Assembly: GCF_039535785.1 (NCBI RefSeq)
Contig: NZ_BAAAXV010000001.1
Coordinates: forward strand, 3,224,001-3,288,000
Reading direction: 5' to 3'
DNA length: 64,000 nucleotides
From: Nonomuraea helvata
GTDB taxonomy: Bacteria > Actinomycetota > Actinomycetes > Streptosporangiales > Streptosporangiaceae
Part shown: in pieces, positions 9,137 through 18,030 of the stretch
Layout: each line of letters starts with the position of its first letter
How positions within the stretch are numbered: the stretch's first letter is position 1
Notes under the pieces: generated by a model
Seen by the model: the letters and a program-made list of their open reading frames with translations, nothing else
The model's database searches: none
What the model was told of the DNA's origin: nothing
Made by a program: the position numbers and the translations under genes

Positions 9137-10033
9137 ATGCTTGAGGTTCGACGGCTCAGGCTTCTGCACGAGCTCGCGCACTACGGCACGGTGTCCGCGA
9201 CCGCAGAGGCGCTTCGGCTCACAGGGCCCGCGGTGTCCCAGCAACTTGCGGCGCTGGAACGAGAGGCGGGAACGGCGCTGCTGGAGAAGCGGGGACGCAC
9301 CCTGGTGCTCACCGCCGCCGGTCAACTGCTGGTCTCCCACGCAGACATCATCCTGGCCGACGTGGCCGCCGCGGAATCGGCACTGGCGTCGCTGCGGGCG
9401 AACGGCTCCGGTACGGTACGCCTCGCCGCGTTCCCTTCCGCGGCGCGCAACCTGGTCGCCCCCATTTGGACAGCCGTGCCAGGAGTCACGCTGCGCCTGG
9501 TGGAGCAGGAACCGGACTCCGCCACGGCAACGCTCATGCACCGGGAGGTCGACATCGCGGTGGTGCACAGCTACACGCTGTTGCCACGGGAAATGCCGGT
9601 CAACTGCGAAGAACACGCCATCGCCGATGATCCGGTCCTGCTTGCCCTCTCTCCCGAGACCGCGCGCGAGCGAGGGCTCGCCCAGGGACAGAAGGCGAGC
9701 TTGGCGAGGTTCGCCGACTCCCCTTGGCTAGTGCCCTCAAAGGAGTACAGCTGCCATGAGATGATCCAGCGCGCCTGCGGGGCGGTGAGCTTCGTGCCGG
9801 ACGTCGTCGCCGAAGCCACTGACTTCGCCGTGATCGTCGCGCTGGTCGCGGCAGGAGCCGGTGTGGCGCTGGTCCCGCGGATGGCCCTGCCCCAAGCCCA
9901 CGCGCCGGTCAGTCTGCATCCCCTCACGAAACCGGTAGTGCGGAAGATCTACGCCCTCACCCGCACAGGCGTTGCCCGGCGACCGGACGTACGGGCCGTC
10001 CTCGGAGCGCTGAGCGCCGGCGTCGACAACTAA
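9137..10033 (+). CDS. LysR-family transcriptional regulator
   Basis: A 298-residue protein. N-terminal winged helix (residues ~4-62: LRLLHELAHYGTVSATAEAL, VSQQLAALEREAGTALLEK) and C-terminal substrate-binding domain (~88-290) with the typical GSGTVRLAAFPSAARNLVAP opening and VIVALVAAGAGVALVP loop. The start at 9137 is supported by GGAAAGG; an upstream in-frame start at 9110 is less likely. It is in the same direction as the threonine aldolase gene 80 bases downstream, and a short palindrome lies between them. This suggests, but does not prove, that it controls that gene. Confidence 0.9.
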   Translation: MLEVRRLRLLHELAHYGTVSATAEALRLTGPAVSQQLAALEREAGTALLEKRGRTLVLTAAGQLLVSHADIILADVAAAESALASLRANGSGTVRLAAFPSAARNLVAPIWTAVPGVTLRLVEQEPDSATATLMHREVDIAVVHSYTLLPREMPVNCEEHAIADDPVLLALSPETARERGLAQGQKASLARFADSPWLVPSKEYSCHEMIQRACGAVSFVPDVVAEATDFAVIVALVAAGAGVALVPRMALPQAHAPVSLHPLTKPVVRKIYALTRTGVARRPDVRAVLGALSAGVDN

Positions 10034-10055
10034 GAACGAGAAGCTGCCCTTTTCG

Positions 10056-10069
10056 TTTAGCAAACTAAA
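10056..10069. promoter_or_regulatory. Palindrome between LysR gene and threonine aldolase
   Basis: TTTAG-CAAA-CTAAA is a perfect 5-4-5 inverted repeat and an AT-rich island in GC-rich DNA, 44 bases upstream of the threonine aldolase ATG. It overlaps where a promoter for that gene would lie. The neighbouring LysR-type regulator is the natural candidate to bind it. Confidence 0.4.
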
Positions 10070-10112
10070 AGCAACTAGTGCTTATCCATTGTCAGACGCC
10101 ATCCTGGTTGGC

Positions 10113-11159
10113 ATGACCCTCATCGATCTGCGAAGTGACACCTGCAGCCAGCCGACCCGGGCCATGCGCGAGGCGATGGCGTGGGCCGACGTCGGCGACG
10201 ACGTCTACGGCGACGACCCCACCGTCAAAGAACTGGAGACCGAGTCGGCCGCTCTGCTCGGCAAGCAGGACGCGGTGTACATGCCGAGCGGCACCATGAC
10301 CAACCAAGTCGGCATCCGCGCCCACACCGAACCCGGCGACGCGGTGCTGTTCGACCAGAACGCACACGTGTACCTGCTCGAAGGCGGCGCGCCCGCCGCA
10401 TACTCGGGCACACTGCCCAGGTTGCTCCCGGGGATCCGCGGCATCTTCACCGCCGCCGACGTCGCCGCCGCGGTTGGGCGGCCGCATCCGTTCTTCCCTT
10501 CCACGGTGCCCGCCCCGGTAAAGCTGCTGTGCATCGAGAACACCCACAACCTCGGCGGCGGAACGGTGTGGCCGCTCGAACAACTACTCGCCGCGACGGC
10601 CGCCGGACGCCAACTGGGACTGAACCTGCACCTCGACGGAGCCCGGCTCTGGCACGCCAGTGCCGCGACCGGGATCGACGTGGCTGAGTACGCGGCGCCC
10701 TTCGACACGGTCAGCGTCTGTTTCTCCAAGGCTCTGGGCGCCCCTGTCGGGTCATGCCTGGCTGGCCCAGCGGAACTCGTGGCCCGCGCCCGGCGGTTCA
10801 AACAGCAGATCGGCGGCGGCTTCCGCCAAGCCGGGATCGTGGCCGCCGGCGCGCTGTACGCGCTGCGTCAACATCGCTCCCAGCTGCCAGAGGTCCACGC
10901 CAACGCCAAGCGGTTCGCCGTAACGGTGTCGCAGATGGACGGAATCGACCTTGACCCAGCCCATGTCGAGACCAACATCGTCCTCTTCCGACTGACCCGC
11001 GGCAGCTCAGCGGCATTCGTCGACCAGGCCCACCGGCTTGGCCTGCACGTGCTGCCTTCAGGCGCCGACGGCATCCGCGCGGTGTTCTACCTCGACATCT
11101 CGGCCGACGACGCCGACCGCGCCGCAACCGTCGTCGGGAAGACCCTCGCCGCCCTGTGA
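10113..11159 (+). CDS. ltaE: Low-specificity L-threonine aldolase
   Basis: A 348-residue PLP enzyme of fold type I that cleaves L-threonine or allo-threonine to glycine and acetaldehyde. Family hallmarks are the start IDLRSDTCSQPTRAMREAMA, the segment ADVGDDVYGDDPTVKELE, the PLP aspartate context HLDGARLWHA, and the Schiff-base lysine in CFSKALGAPVG. Length matches the family. ATG 10113 is chosen; a TTG at 10089 is an upstream alternative. It is followed by a degenerate regulator on the opposite strand whose frame overlaps its last ~70 bases. Confidence 0.92.
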   Translation: MTLIDLRSDTCSQPTRAMREAMAWADVGDDVYGDDPTVKELETESAALLGKQDAVYMPSGTMTNQVGIRAHTEPGDAVLFDQNAHVYLLEGGAPAAYSGTLPRLLPGIRGIFTAADVAAAVGRPHPFFPSTVPAPVKLLCIENTHNLGGGTVWPLEQLLAATAAGRQLGLNLHLDGARLWHASAATGIDVAEYAAPFDTVSVCFSKALGAPVGSCLAGPAELVARARRFKQQIGGGFRQAGIVAAGALYALRQHRSQLPEVHANAKRFAVTVSQMDGIDLDPAHVETNIVLFRLTRGSSAAFVDQAHRLGLHVLPSGADGIRAVFYLDISADDADRAATVVGKTLAAL

Positions 11160-11587
11160 CACCCCGCACCACGGCGCGAACCTGTCGGACCCGCCATGCC
11201 CGGCGCCTTCCTGCAGCTGCTGCGGCCGGTATCCGGCCACGACGCAGAAGCCCAGGCCCACACAGCGCATGAGAAGCCGCCACATCCCATCCGCCGACAC
11301 CGGGCCATGGCCGCCGTGAACCACGCCATCTGATCGACCCGGTAGCGGTCACGCCGCTCTCCCGGATCGCGCTTACGGGACACCATCCCGATCCGCATCA
11401 GGTATTTCACCGCACCCGAGATTGCCGACGGTCCTACCTGGAGTCGATCGGCCAGTTCGGCGGCGGTGAGACTGCCGTCGTCGGAGACGAGAAGTGCGGC
11501 GAAGACCCTGGCCGCCATCCGGGGATAGCCGGATTCGGGCATGAGCATCGCGAACCGCTCGAGAAAGCCGCTGGCGTCGAGTGTCAT
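11087..11587 (-). pseudogene. GbsR/MarR-type regulator with degenerate 3' end
   Basis: From ATG 11587 the first ~85 codons give a clean MarR/GbsR-type winged helix (FLERFAMLMPESGYPRMAAR, LTAAELADRLQVGPSAISGA, MVSRKRDPGERRDRYRV). After about 11330 the frame becomes arginine/alanine-rich, has no family match and overlaps the end of the threonine aldolase gene, so the normal C-terminal helices appear lost. It is divergent from the P450 gene, and a strong palindrome sits between them. The DNA-binding part may still be produced; whether it dimerises is doubtful. Confidence 0.6.
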
Positions 11588-11605
11588 CCGCGCAAGTTTA
11601 CATAG

Positions 11606-11622
11606 TTCACGAAGTACGTGAA
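11606..11622. promoter_or_regulatory. Operator palindrome between GbsR-like regulator and P450 gene
   Basis: TTCACGAAGTACGTGAA is a 6-5-6 inverted repeat placed 18 bases from the regulator's ATG and 10 bases from the P450 start, overlapping the P450 ribosome binding region. Position and symmetry fit the binding site of the divergent MarR/GbsR-type protein. Confidence 0.55.
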
Positions 11623-11632
11623 GGAGTACCAC

Positions 11633-12811
11633 ATGGAGCTGCTGCCGGTCGCCCGGAAGCATCCCTTCGACCCGCCCGCCGCGCTCAGACAGATGGCCGC
11701 AGATGGCCCGCTGCACCCGCTGGCCTTCCCTGATGGCCACGTCGGCTGGGTGGTGACCCGCATGTCGACGGCTCGAGCCGTGCTGAGCGATGCGCGCTTC
11801 AGCGCCCGCCAGGAACTGCGACACATGCCGTATCCCCATCCGCTCGGTCAGGAGTCGCCCGCACCCGCCATACCCGGCTGGTTCCTCCGGATGGATCCGC
11901 CGCTACACACCCACTACCGGCGGCTGCTGACCGGCCAGTTCACCGTGCGCCGGATCAACCGGCTGATCCCGCGAGTCGAGCAGATAACCGGGGACCACCT
12001 GGACGCGATGGAACGCGCCGGCTCTCCCGCAGACCTGGTCCAGGATTTCGCTCTGCCGATCCCATCCCTGGTGATCTGCGAGTTGCTCGGTGTGCCCTAC
12101 CGAGAGAGGGAGGAGTTCCAGCACACCACGTCCATGGCGCTGCGGCTCGACGCGGACAAGCAGGACGTCATCGCCGCGCTCACCGACCTGCACGACTTCT
12201 TCGTACGGCTCGTCGCCACCAAACGCGACGAGCCTGGCGACGACCTCCTCAGCGGCCTCATCGCGGGCGGCGAGCTGACCGACGAGGAGCTACAGGCGAT
12301 CGGCATGCTGTTGCTGATGGCGGGACACGAGACGACGGCGAACATGCTCGCGCTCGGTTCCTGGACCCTGTTGCGCCATCCCGAGCAACTGGCGGCCCTG
12401 CGTGCAGACCCCGGCCTGATCGACGACGCCGTCGAGGAGTTGCTGCGGTATCTGTCCATCATCCAGTTCGGCGCGCAGCGTGCCGCACTGGAAGACGTCT
12501 GGCTGGACGGCACGCTGATCCAGGCAGGGCAGACAGTGGTCATCTCAATCCCTGCGGCTAACCGCGACGGCACGAAATTCACGGATCCCGACACGCTCGA
12601 TTTTGCCAGGGACGCCGCCGGGCACCTCGCCTTCGGGCACGGCGTCCACCAGTGCTTGGGCCAGCAGCTGGCCAGGATCGAGATGAGGGTCGCCTACTCG
12701 GCGCTGTTCCGTAGGTTCCCGGGCCTGCGACTGGCCGTTCCCGATGAGGAGATCCCCCTGCGCACGGACATGGCGATCTACGGAGTGCACCGCCTGCCGG
12801 TCGCCTTCTAA
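11633..12811 (+). CDS. Cytochrome P450 (bacterial class I, CYP105-like)
   Basis: A 392-residue haem monooxygenase. Visible motifs are the I-helix oxygen-binding sequence LLMAGHETTANMLALG (residues ~225-240), the K-helix ExxR in EELLRYL, and the haem-binding loop HLAFGHGVHQCLGQQLARIE with the thiolate cysteine. AAGGAG at 11621-11626 places the start at ATG 11633. It would need ferredoxin and reductase partners, which are not encoded nearby. Substrate is unknown. The only linked gene is the divergent regulator, so it may be a stand-alone detoxification or tailoring enzyme. Confidence 0.92.
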   Translation: MELLPVARKHPFDPPAALRQMAADGPLHPLAFPDGHVGWVVTRMSTARAVLSDARFSARQELRHMPYPHPLGQESPAPAIPGWFLRMDPPLHTHYRRLLTGQFTVRRINRLIPRVEQITGDHLDAMERAGSPADLVQDFALPIPSLVICELLGVPYREREEFQHTTSMALRLDADKQDVIAALTDLHDFFVRLVATKRDEPGDDLLSGLIAGGELTDEELQAIGMLLLMAGHETTANMLALGSWTLLRHPEQLAALRADPGLIDDAVEELLRYLSIIQFGAQRAALEDVWLDGTLIQAGQTVVISIPAANRDGTKFTDPDTLDFARDAAGHLAFGHGVHQCLGQQLARIEMRVAYSALFRRFPGLRLAVPDEEIPLRTDMAIYGVHRLPVAF

Positions 12812-12866
12812 GGATCCCAAACGGTGACGGAACCAGAGCCCATCACGCGTAGGCCGGTAATTCCTT

Positions 12867-13607
12867 CTACCCCCTTGATGTGATGGCGGCGATGAAGGCG
12901 GTCCAGTCGGGGTCAGAGCGGCCGAGCCTGGCCGCGGCCTCCGCGATGGTTGCAGCCGCCTGGTCGGCCAGCCATGCGGCGCTGCGGAGCATGGTGGCGG
13001 CGGCTGCTGGATCGGCGCGTACGCCATGTGGAGACAAGTCTTGGCCGCGCATGGCATGGACGGCAGCATGCAGCAGCTGGGCGGCGAGGCCATAGGCAGT
13101 GCCGGCCGCGGTGGTGTGGGAGAGCGCCGTGAATCTGGGGCGGGCCGCGTCTGCGAGCTCCGGTGTCAGAAGAGCCGCCGTCAACCGCGGCCAGGCTGCG
13201 GCCATCTTCTCGACCAGCCATCGTGAGAGCTGTCCATATTCCGCAGCGGCCGCCTGGAGCCGTCCCTCGATGGCGGTGAGTTCCGCGGGTGCGGGTTCGT
13301 CCTCCATGAACAGGATGCCGGTCGTCGCCACAACCACCGGGTCGTTGAGGTCCGTGCAACCGACCGCGCCGTAGGCACTGTCCACAGGAACGGGGTGATG
13401 CTCGCCATCCGGCGCCTCCAGCCAGCGATCGGCCAGTACCTTCAGCGCGTTCGAGTCGCGACGCAAGGTCGCTGCTTCCTCCAGTTTCAGCAGAGAGTGG
13501 TAGCGCTCGTGCTCGCGATGCGCTCGGGCCACCTCCAGCATCCCTTGTAGCAGCAGCGGCTCCGGAGAGCTGCGGTTCTCCTGCGTCGCGTCCGGATGGG
13601 CGTCCAT
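12867..13607 (-). CDS. Hypothetical helical protein
   Basis: A 246-residue, alanine-rich, mainly helical protein, start supported by GAGAGGA before ATG 13607. It has a central acidic stretch (TGILFMEDEPAPAELTAIEG) and no signal peptide or membrane segment. I do not recognise the family. It is transcribed divergently from a MarR gene across an 88-base gap containing a direct repeat, so it is probably the regulated target of that MarR protein. Confidence 0.6.
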   Translation of the reverse strand: MDAHPDATQENRSSPEPLLLQGMLEVARAHREHERYHSLLKLEEAATLRRDSNALKVLADRWLEAPDGEHHPVPVDSAYGAVGCTDLNDPVVVATTGILFMEDEPAPAELTAIEGRLQAAAAEYGQLSRWLVEKMAAAWPRLTAALLTPELADAARPRFTALSHTTAAGTAYGLAAQLLHAAVHAMRGQDLSPHGVRADPAAAATMLRSAAWLADQAAATIAEAAARLGRSDPDWTAFIAAITSRG

Positions 13608-13654
13608 GTGGTTCCTCTCGTCGGAATCGGAGATGGTGCTCTCTCCCAGAATTT

Positions 13655-13678
13655 GTTCGTGTATTAACAGTTCGTCTA
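13655..13678. promoter_or_regulatory. Direct repeat in a divergent MarR promoter
   Basis: GTTCGTGTA (13655-13663) and GTTCGTCTA (13670-13678) are spaced 15 bases start to start around the AT-rich core TTAACA. They lie between the divergent MarR gene and the hypothetical gene. A regulator site or overlapping promoter elements are the likely roles. Confidence 0.35.
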
Positions 13679-13695
13679 CATCCTAATCTGGCTTC

Positions 13696-14145
13696 ATGAG
13701 CACAAGTCAGGAGCCCGAGTGGTCGTCCTTTTATTTGATGCGCTTGATCCTGCAGGAGCACGGCTTGCGCTGGCAGGGCCAGCTGCCAGGCCTGACACGG
13801 CCGCAGTACGCGGTGCTGCGAGTGATCGATGCCAAGCCCGGGATCGAGCAGATGGCGGTGGCCCGCGCCGCCGCCATGGACAAGGCCACACTCGCCCCCT
13901 TGCTGCTCCGACTGGAGAGACGCGGGTTGATCACGCGTGAGGTCGACATCGACGACCGCCGACGGCGACTCGTCCGGCTCACCGCCGCGGGCAGGCACAC
14001 TCTCAGGGCGGCATCTTCCTGCGCGAACGCCCTCAACAGCAAGATGCTGGATCGGCTCACTTCCGCCGAGCAGCGACAGTTGCACACGCTGCTCGGCAAA
14101 CTCGCCGACCGGCCCGTGTCCGAATCCGCATCGCATCTCTGCTGA
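13696..14145 (+). CDS. MarR-family transcriptional regulator
   Basis: A 149-residue protein with the MarR layout: N-terminal helices (FYLMRLILQEHGLRWQGQLP), winged helix (TRPQYAVLRVIDAKPGIEQM, ATLAPLLLRLERRGLITREV, then DIDDRRRRLVRLTAAG wing) and a C-terminal dimer helix. The DxRxR-type wing is intact. It is divergent from the hypothetical gene at 12867-13607. Its C-terminus is followed directly by transposase scraps. Confidence 0.88.
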   Translation: MSTSQEPEWSSFYLMRLILQEHGLRWQGQLPGLTRPQYAVLRVIDAKPGIEQMAVARAAAMDKATLAPLLLRLERRGLITREVDIDDRRRRLVRLTAAGRHTLRAASSCANALNSKMLDRLTSAEQRQLHTLLGKLADRPVSESASHLC

Positions 14146-14159
14146 CTCCGAACTGACAG

Positions 14160-14290
14160 GTTCACCATCACCGACGCCAGTGGCCTGCTCATTACGGTCG
14201 CCGCGATGGCGGCGAACTAGCAGGACCCGCAACGGCGCCAAGCCCGCCCTGTTGTCGGCGTACCTGACCACGCCGGCCACATCTCCGCCT
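14160..14290 (+). pseudogene. IS5-type transposase fragment
   Basis: Two short frames in tandem read DASGLLITVAAMAAN and RNGAKPALLSAYLTTPA. Together they resemble the middle of actinobacterial IS5-family transposases, where the second catalytic region is preceded by a QDRxGAK motif. A stop and a frameshift separate them. No ends are visible. The remaining bases up to 14441 show nothing recognisable. Confidence 0.45.
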
Positions 14291-14441
14291 CGGCCTTGTC
14301 CGCCGCGCCGTCCAATGCCTGATCGAACTCGGTGCCGTCCCCAGCAGCCACGAACACCTCCGCTCCCGAGTGACCCGCGCATTTCGGTGAGTGGGCACGG
14401 GTGAGCGAGCATGATCTCGTTGGCTGGGGGCGGCGGCGTGG

Positions 14442-14930
14442 TCAGCCGCGATGGACAAGGCCCGGGAGCGCGAGATCGATCATCCGGTCGAACTCCGTAC
14501 GCAGGGAGAACGCCTCGTCGGCGCGGACCCATCGGCACAGCACGCCAATGTAGAGGTCCATCAGCAGCTGGGCCGCCTGGCGGACGCCGACGGTCGCCGC
14601 GAGCGTGCCGCTCTCCCTTCCCCGTTCCATGCAAGAGACCAGGACGTGCGAGGAGGACGGCGCGAAGACACCGTCAGTCGCGTCGCCTCCAGAGCTCAGC
14701 CACATACGCAGGATGATCCCGGTGAGCTCGCGATCACGAGTGTTGATGTCGGCCAGCTCGGCGGCCATGCCCTTCAGGCACGTCTCGAGCGACTCGTCGT
14801 GCAGGTGATGACGCTCGGCGAACTCGTCCAGCGCCCGCCGCCGTCGTGCGGCCCACTCACCGAGGAACTCCTCTTTGCGCCCGCAGTAGTTGAAGACCGT
14901 GGTCCGGGCGGTGTCGGCGTGCTCTGCGAG
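14442..14930 (-). pseudogene. TetR-family regulator lacking its N-terminus
   Basis: The minus-strand frame ending at 14442 is open up to about 14935 and reads HADTARTTVFNYCGRKEEFL (the recognition-helix end of a TetR domain), then a normal C-terminal domain (LTGIILRMWLSSGGDATDG). The first ~35 residues are missing: upstream sequence belongs to a hydrolase remnant on the other strand. An internal ATG at 14768 cannot restore DNA binding. It is a deletion product joined to its neighbour near 14935. Confidence 0.7.
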
Positions 14931-14934
14931 CCGC

Positions 14935-15615
14935 CGGTGTGGGACCAGGTGCCCGCCTTCTACTTCGGCAACGCCGGTGCCGTCGTCGGGCCGTACGATC
15001 CGGTGCTCATCCCGCCGGGCTCCGCCTGGCTCGACTATGAGCTCGAAGTGGCCGCCATCGTCGGTATGGGGGGCACCGGCCTGTCACCGAATGCGCCGGA
15101 CGGCACATTGCCGGCTACACCTTCTTCGGCGACTGGACAGCACGCGACCTGCAGATCCGCGAATCCGAGATGCTGATCGGCCAGGGCAAGGGCAAGGACG
15201 GAGCCATAACGCTGGGACCGTGGCTGGTGACGGCCGACGAGATGGAGCCGTACCGGTGCGACGACGGCCTCGCCATCGAAGTCAGCGCGTACGTCAACGA
15301 TGCCCGGCTCAGCCACGGCACTCTGCGCGGCATGCGGTGGTCGTTCGACGAACTGCTGTCCTACGCCTCGCGCGGCGCCCAGCTGTTTCCGGCGATGTCA
15401 TCGGGTCGGGCACGATCCCGTACGGCTGCCTGGTCGAACGGTTCTCCGCGACAGGCCCGAGCGGATCGCCCGGTCCCGCGACCAGTCCAGGCGGCTTCCC
15501 CGGCTGGCTGAGGCCAGGCGAGGACGAGATCTTGGTGTGGCCCGCGGACATGCCGGGGGTCGAATGGGACTTCCGCGCGGAGCTACGCGACGTTCGGCTG
15601 TTCCCGTACGAGTGA
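14935..15615 (+). pseudogene. Fumarylacetoacetate hydrolase-family protein, truncated and frameshifted
   Basis: Three frames together give a C-terminal FAH domain: WDQVPAFYFGNAGAVVGPYD and LDYELEVAAIVG, then HIAGYTFFGDWTARDLQIRE and KGKDGAITLGPWLVTADEME, then GDVIGSGTIPYGCLVERFS to a stop. The metal-binding glutamates of ELE and the aspartate in GDWTARDLQ are present. The N-terminus is lost at the junction with the TetR remnant. Each internal frameshift (near 15100 and 15395) is explained by loss of a single base. Confidence 0.75.
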
Positions 15616-15842
15616 CGGGCGGGTGCTCTACGTCGGCACCTTCTCCAAGATCACACAGGCACTGGGCCTGTACCGGGGCGCGGACGATCGGCTCGGCGAG
15701 GCCAACGTGCTGACGAACACGAATCTGGGTATCGCTGAACAGGTCGAGGAGTACGACCAAGCTCTGTTCGGAAGCATTTGTCGCTCAGCGCCCGCTCGAC
15801 TGCGGGAAGGGATCCCTGGTCCTGGCGCAAGTACATGGCCGC
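15611..15842 (+). pseudogene. Scraps of a MocR-like aminotransferase and a TPR protein
   Basis: GRVLYVGTFSK is the conserved pyridoxal-lysine segment of MocR/GntR-type aminotransferase domains. It is joined directly to ALGLYRGADDRLGEANVLTN, a tetratricopeptide-like unit that continues GIAEQVEEYDQAL. Two unrelated gene fragments are fused in about 150 bases. Nothing else is recognisable before 15842. Confidence 0.4.
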
Positions 15843-16226
15843 TTACCCGGCCTGGACAGCCGAGGTGCTGGCGACAGCTGCAGCCCAGGCGATGTAGCCG
15901 AGGTTGACCACGATTCGTGCTGTCACGCCAGCGGGGCGATCCAGCCATCGCCTTTGGGCTCGTGTGGTGTGAACGAGCGCGTCGACGTGCGACACCAGGT
16001 AGCCCGTGATCAGTACGGCGGCAACCCAAGCTGCCATAGCTCTGGTGGTTGGGAGAAGAATGAAGGCGCCAACAACGACCTCGATTGCGCCGCTCACGGC
16101 CACCACCGCTCCCGGAAGCGGCACCCAGGCAGGCACCAACGTGCGGAAGTAGGTGGGAAACACCCAGTGCATGATGCCGGTCACGATCAGAAGAAGAGCG
16201 AGTGCCAACGCCGCGATGCCATCCAT
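15843..16226 (-). CDS. DoxX-family membrane protein
   Basis: A 127-residue protein with four membrane segments (ALALALLLIVTGIMHWVF, AVVAVSGAIEVVVGAFILL, AAWVAAVLITGYLVSHVDAL, VNLGYIAWAAAVA). Length and pattern match the DoxX/DoxD superfamily of small quinone-linked or redox-stress membrane proteins. It is divergent from a broken AraC regulator gene, which may have controlled it. It is one of three DoxX-like genes in the window. Confidence 0.75.
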   Translation of the reverse strand: MDGIAALALALLLIVTGIMHWVFPTYFRTLVPAWVPLPGAVVAVSGAIEVVVGAFILLPTTRAMAAWVAAVLITGYLVSHVDALVHTTRAQRRWLDRPAGVTARIVVNLGYIAWAAAVASTSAVQAG

Positions 16227-16259
16227 GAGGCGATGGTTGCGCCCCGGCCTGCCAAGAGT

Positions 16260-16939
16260 CTTGAACGAATCGACTGTCCGTCACTTGTCGCCCGCCCGGC
16301 GTTGACCGTCTTCGCCGAGGATCGTCCCGCCACCGTAACCGCCCATGCCCATCCCGTCTGGAAGGTCGTGCTGAGCACACGGGGCCATGTCGAGGTCCAC
16401 CACTTTGGGCATGCGCCGGTGCGTGCTCCCGGTGTGGTCATTCCCCCCCCAATTGCTGCACGCCTGCATCACGACAGGCAGCTATGTCGCGGCCTTCGTC
16501 GAAGTGTCTCGCGTTGCTGCGCACCGGATGTCAGGCCCATGGCCGCTGGAGGCGCCGGTGGTTCACCGCCTGCTGGCCGTTGCTGCTGAGGAGATACCGG
16601 AGGAACTGGTCGGCCTCCTTGGCAAGCCGAGCGCACTCGATCCGCGGCTCACGCACGTGCTTGATCGCCTGGCCACCACCGAGCGGCTGGACGACCTGGC
16701 CGCCGAGGTCGGATTGTCACCATCGCGGCTGCGCGCCCTCACCCCATGCTGAGATCAGTACACCGCTCACCCGGCTTCGCCAATGGTCCCGACTCCGCAC
16801 CGCCATCCTGGGCTTACGGGACAACCCTCCATCCGTGGCCGCCCACGCGGCAGGCTTCGCTGATCAAGCTCATCTGACCCGGATCGCGCGCCGCCTCCTG
16901 GGCCGCACTCCGGCCTCGCTCAGGCGCGCACTGACATAG
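16260..16939 (+). pseudogene. AraC-family regulator with two one-base frameshifts
   Basis: Three consecutive frames give a complete AraC protein: cupin-like N-terminus (HAHPVWKVVLSTRGHVEVHH), middle (VVHRLLAVAAEEIPEELVGL), first HTH (LDDLAAEVGLSPSRLRAL), then the second HTH (AAHAAGFADQAHLTRIARRL, ending GRTPASLRRALT). The first shift lies in a run of eight C at 16443-16450, the second in a CCCC run near 16746. In both cases removing one C restores the frame. The gene may be truly broken or the consensus may be wrong at homopolymers. Confidence 0.75.
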
Positions 16940-16984
16940 GATGACGTACCTTGCAGCACCCCTTCCACAGGCCTTCGTCCTTTG

Positions 16985-17870
<886 letters not shown>

Positions 17871-17960
17871 ACAGGCCCGAACCCGCAGGGAGAACACCAG
17901 CCGAGCTTGTCCAGTACGCAGCCGGCATTGGCGCCTTAACATGAGACGAGGTCAGTCGAG

Positions 17961-18006
17961 CGTGTTATTGATCTGTGGGCCCTAAATTCCCGGCTTCGGG
18001 TTAGGG
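17961..18006. repeat. Hairpin repeat, copy 1
   Basis: A ~34-base segment starting CGTGTTATTGATCTGTGGGC shares 27 of 34 positions with a segment at 61194-61227. In both, the conserved part leads into a stem-loop: here CCCTAA, then CCCG-GCTT-CGGG, then TTAGGG (17980-18006). It lies downstream of the oxidoreductase gene and could act as its terminator, although no T-run follows. Confidence 0.45.
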
Positions 18007-18010
18007 ATCG

Positions 18011-18030
18011 GTTCATCTAATTAGATGAAC
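18011..18030. promoter_or_regulatory. Perfect 20-bp palindrome spanning a stop codon
   Basis: GTTCATCTAATTAGATGAAC is identical on both strands. The stop codon of the minus-strand oxidoreductase (TAA at 18023-18021) sits in its centre. It could be a protein-binding site or, as a short AT-centred stem, contribute to transcript end formation together with the hairpin just downstream. Confidence 0.45.

Noticed and set aside
11316..12811. P450 start at GTG 11618
   Set aside because: The AAGGAG at 11621-11626 would then be inside the gene; ATG 11633 has correct spacing to it.
12913..14634. 573-codon minus-strand frame covering the hypothetical gene and MarR gene
   Set aside because: It is the antisense/shadow frame of the real genes at 12867-13607 and 13696-14145: Arg/Gly/Pro-rich with no domain.
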